Source: DAHUYF01 sp035623985
Lineage (GTDB): Bacteria; Pseudomonadota; Alphaproteobacteria; ATCC43930; CGMCC-115725
Reading direction: 5' to 3'
DNA length: 64,000 bases
NCBI GenBank assembly: GCA_035623985.1
Contig: DASPSJ010000026.1
Location: forward strand, 20,848-84,847
Shown: positions 62,504 to 64,000 of the stretch, piece by piece
How positions within the stretch are numbered: the first letter of the stretch is position 1
How the letters are laid out: each line of letters opens with the position of its first letter
Notes under the pieces: model-generated
Databases searched by the model: none
Told to the model about the DNA's origin: nothing
Seen by the model: the letters and a program-made list of their open reading frames with translations, nothing else
Translations under genes and position numbers: made by a program

Positions 62504-64000
62504 ATGTCCCTCCATCTCGTTGGCGAAACCCTAGACAAGACCCGCAGCCACTACCGGGCTGAGACGGGGAAGCTTATCCAGCTCATGCGTGGCATCTATG
62601 TGGATGCCGGCGACGACATCGACGCCACCGTCCTCAAGCACGCCATCCGCATCGCCCACTACCTTTACCCGCGGGCCTACCTGTCCGCGGCGAGCGCCGC
62701 CCTGCTGGCACCGACGCGGGACGGACGTCTGTTCCTGAGCGCCCGCCGCAAGCAGCGCACCCGCATCCACGCGCTGGAGATCATCCAGAACGTGGCGCCC
62801 AGGCATCCCTCCGTCGGCGAGGCCATCGTCGACGACGGCATGGGCGAGTTCCGGATCGCAGTCTCCTCCATCCGTCAACGCTTCCTCGAAGCCTTCCGCC
62901 TGCGCAGCGAGCATGCGGCATCGATCGATCATGAAATGCGGATGGCAATCGCCGCCCGACTGATCGAGGAATACGGCACCGCGCAGGGAGCGGCGGATGC
63001 CGTCTGGACGCTCGCGCGCGAGAACAGGTGGTATCGGGAAGGGGGGGCGGCGGAGCGCTATCTCCTGCACCGACCGACCGCGGCACCGGCCAGGAACGAA
63101 GCGGCGCTGGACCTGATCGTCGCGTGGCATGGCGCGCCGCTCGGGCATCTGACGCATGACGGGTTCGAATGGCGATGGAAGCCGATCGACGGCGAGAAAC
63201 CGCCGATCATCCGTCAGACCGCTCCCGGCAAGCTGCCGCCCTTCATTGTCTCGCTGTTGCCGGAAGGCTGGCTCGAGCGGGTTCTTAAGGACAAGGACGA
63301 ACGCGCGCTGCTGCGCTCGGGCAGGCGCTACATGTCGAATATCGCCATCGTCGAGCGCGAGACCGAGCTGGCGGCATTGCCGCAAGACGTTCTCCTGACA
63401 CGATTGGCGACATACGCCGAGGCCGGCGTCTTCACCGGCACCTATGCCGGGCCGGGCCGCGGCGAGAGCGAGGAAAGCTTCGAGCGCAACCTGGCGCAGA
63501 TTTACGCGCGCGCCGATACGCCGCGCCTGTCAGGCGTGCAGATCAAGGCGCCGATGTACCTTGATCCCGACGGCGTTCTGTCGCCCGCCACCGGCAAGCC
63601 CTTCACGCACATTCTCAAGCCGGCGGGAACCAGCGGGTACGATGTTCTGCCGGTGGTCGAATGGGTCGCGATGGCGCTGGGCCGGGTGGCCGGCTTCGCG
63701 GCGCCGGCGACGGCGCTTCTCGCCATGCCTGACAAGATGCCGCCCGCGCTCGTCGTCGAGCGGTTCGATATCCGCGAGGGCCATAACGATACGAGACTGC
63801 CGGCGCTCGAAGATCTCTGCTCCGTTCTCGAATTGCCGACCAACGCGAAATACGACGGCACGATGGAGCAGGTCGCGCGCGCCGTTCGCCCGCTCTCGAC
63901 CGCGCCTGAGGACGATATCGTCATCATCGTCAAGCGGGCGCTGTTCGCGTGGCTGATCGCCGACGGCGACATGCATCTGAAGAACATGGCGCTGCTCAAG
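62504..64000 (+). CDS. HipA-like Ser/Thr kinase with N-terminal AbiEi-like domain, cut by window edge
   Basis: The visible part is 499 residues. The first 120 residues (GKLIQLMRGIYVDAGDDID, YLSAASAALLAP, IRQRFLEAFRLRS) look like the AbiEi/transcriptional-regulator antitoxin fold, in place of a separate HipB. From about residue 200 the HipA pattern starts (LPPFIVSLLPEGWLERVL, LSGVQIKAPMYL, KPFTHILKPAG with the ATP-binding lysine). The last visible residues are the catalytic loop IADGDMHLKNMALL. The C-terminal part lies beyond the window. Start ATG 62504 lies after an AT-rich region. Confidence 0.82.
   Translation, partial: MSLHLVGETLDKTRSHYRAETGKLIQLMRGIYVDAGDDIDATVLKHAIRIAHYLYPRAYLSAASAALLAPTRDGRLFLSARRKQRTRIHALEIIQNVAPRHPSVGEAIVDDGMGEFRIAVSSIRQRFLEAFRLRSEHAASIDHEMRMAIAARLIEEYGTAQGAADAVWTLARENRWYREGGAAERYLLHRPTAAPARNEAALDLIVAWHGAPLGHLTHDGFEWRWKPIDGEKPPIIRQTAPGKLPPFIVSLLPEGWLERVLKDKDERALLRSGRRYMSNIAIVERETELAALPQDVLLTRLATYAEAGVFTGTYAGPGRGESEESFERNLAQIYARADTPRLSGVQIKAPMYLDPDGVLSPATGKPFTHILKPAGTSGYDVLPVVEWVAMALGRVAGFAAPATALLAMPDKMPPALVVERFDIREGHNDTRLPALEDLCSVLELPTNAKYDGTMEQVARAVRPLSTAPEDDIVIIVKRALFAWLIADGDMHLKNMALLK

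Noticed and set aside
1..64000. CRISPR array, tRNA, rRNA or complete insertion sequence
   Set aside because: No regularly spaced direct repeats, no cloverleaf or rRNA signatures and no transposase frame were seen; only a possible old rearrangement scar near 39 kb.

Overview
The window is GC-rich, gene-dense bacterial DNA. Its gene content (MerR-controlled beta-oxidation operon, tripartite DctPQM transporter, long-form IorB, PAS_5-type protein, tandem RND pumps, BluB) suits an alphaproteobacterium, possibly of the Rhodospirillales type; that placement is inferred from gene content only. I saw no rRNA, tRNA, CRISPR array or intact insertion sequence.

Layout. 1-5.2 kb (minus): a fatty-acid oxidation operon, MerR regulator - thiolase - hydroxyacyl-CoA dehydrogenase/enoyl-CoA hydratase - acyl-CoA dehydrogenase (cut by the window edge). 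5.3-6.4 kb (minus): two atypical receiver proteins, one with a LuxR-type DNA-binding domain, divergent from the next block. 7.0-20.9 kb (plus): one continuous biosynthetic operon, the main discovery. It starts with homologues of BesB, BesD and BesC, the enzymes of terminal-alkyne amino acid (propargylglycine) formation from lysine. It continues with a small linker-like protein, two single-module NRPSs (each C-A-PCP), a helical protein of unknown function, an MbtH-like protein, a type II thioesterase, a degenerate methyltransferase-like protein and a cation/proton antiporter. 20.9-25.3 kb (minus): Crp-type regulator, FadD acyl-CoA ligase, universal stress protein, DUF2066-like protein.

25.5-31 kb (plus): IlvD/Edd dehydratase, Kef-type antiporter, RidA and D-aminoacylase. 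30.9-38.8 kb (minus): VapBC toxin-antitoxin pair, BluB, a D-threonine-aldolase-like PLP enzyme and a complete peptide ABC transporter (OppABCDF); next to oppA is a partial duplication carrying a truncated second oppA. 39.5-43 kb: amidase, MFS transporter and divergent MarR regulator. 43-49.8 kb (plus): TRAP transporter plus indolepyruvate ferredoxin oxidoreductase IorAB, with a cluster of four perfect hairpins inside the operon. 49.8-52.9 kb: small membrane protein, MetE-C-like methyltransferase, enoyl-CoA hydratase, PAS_5 protein. 53.1-62.4 kb (plus): complete MdtABC-type RND efflux operon with its own outer-membrane factor. 62.5 kb to the end: HipA-like kinase with an extra N-terminal domain, cut by the window edge.

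How the key genes may work together (inference): the BesD-like halogenase keeps the halogenase-specific Gly in place of the Asp iron ligand and every lysine-contacting residue of BesD that I remember, at one constant offset. The BesC-like and BesB-like proteins would convert the chlorinated lysine to chloro-allylglycine and then propargylglycine. The two NRPS modules, with MbtH and the type II thioesterase, would then build an alkyne-bearing (or chlorinated) peptide, replacing the BesA ligase of the Streptomyces pathway. The flanking antiporter and pseudo-receiver regulators may serve export or resistance and control.
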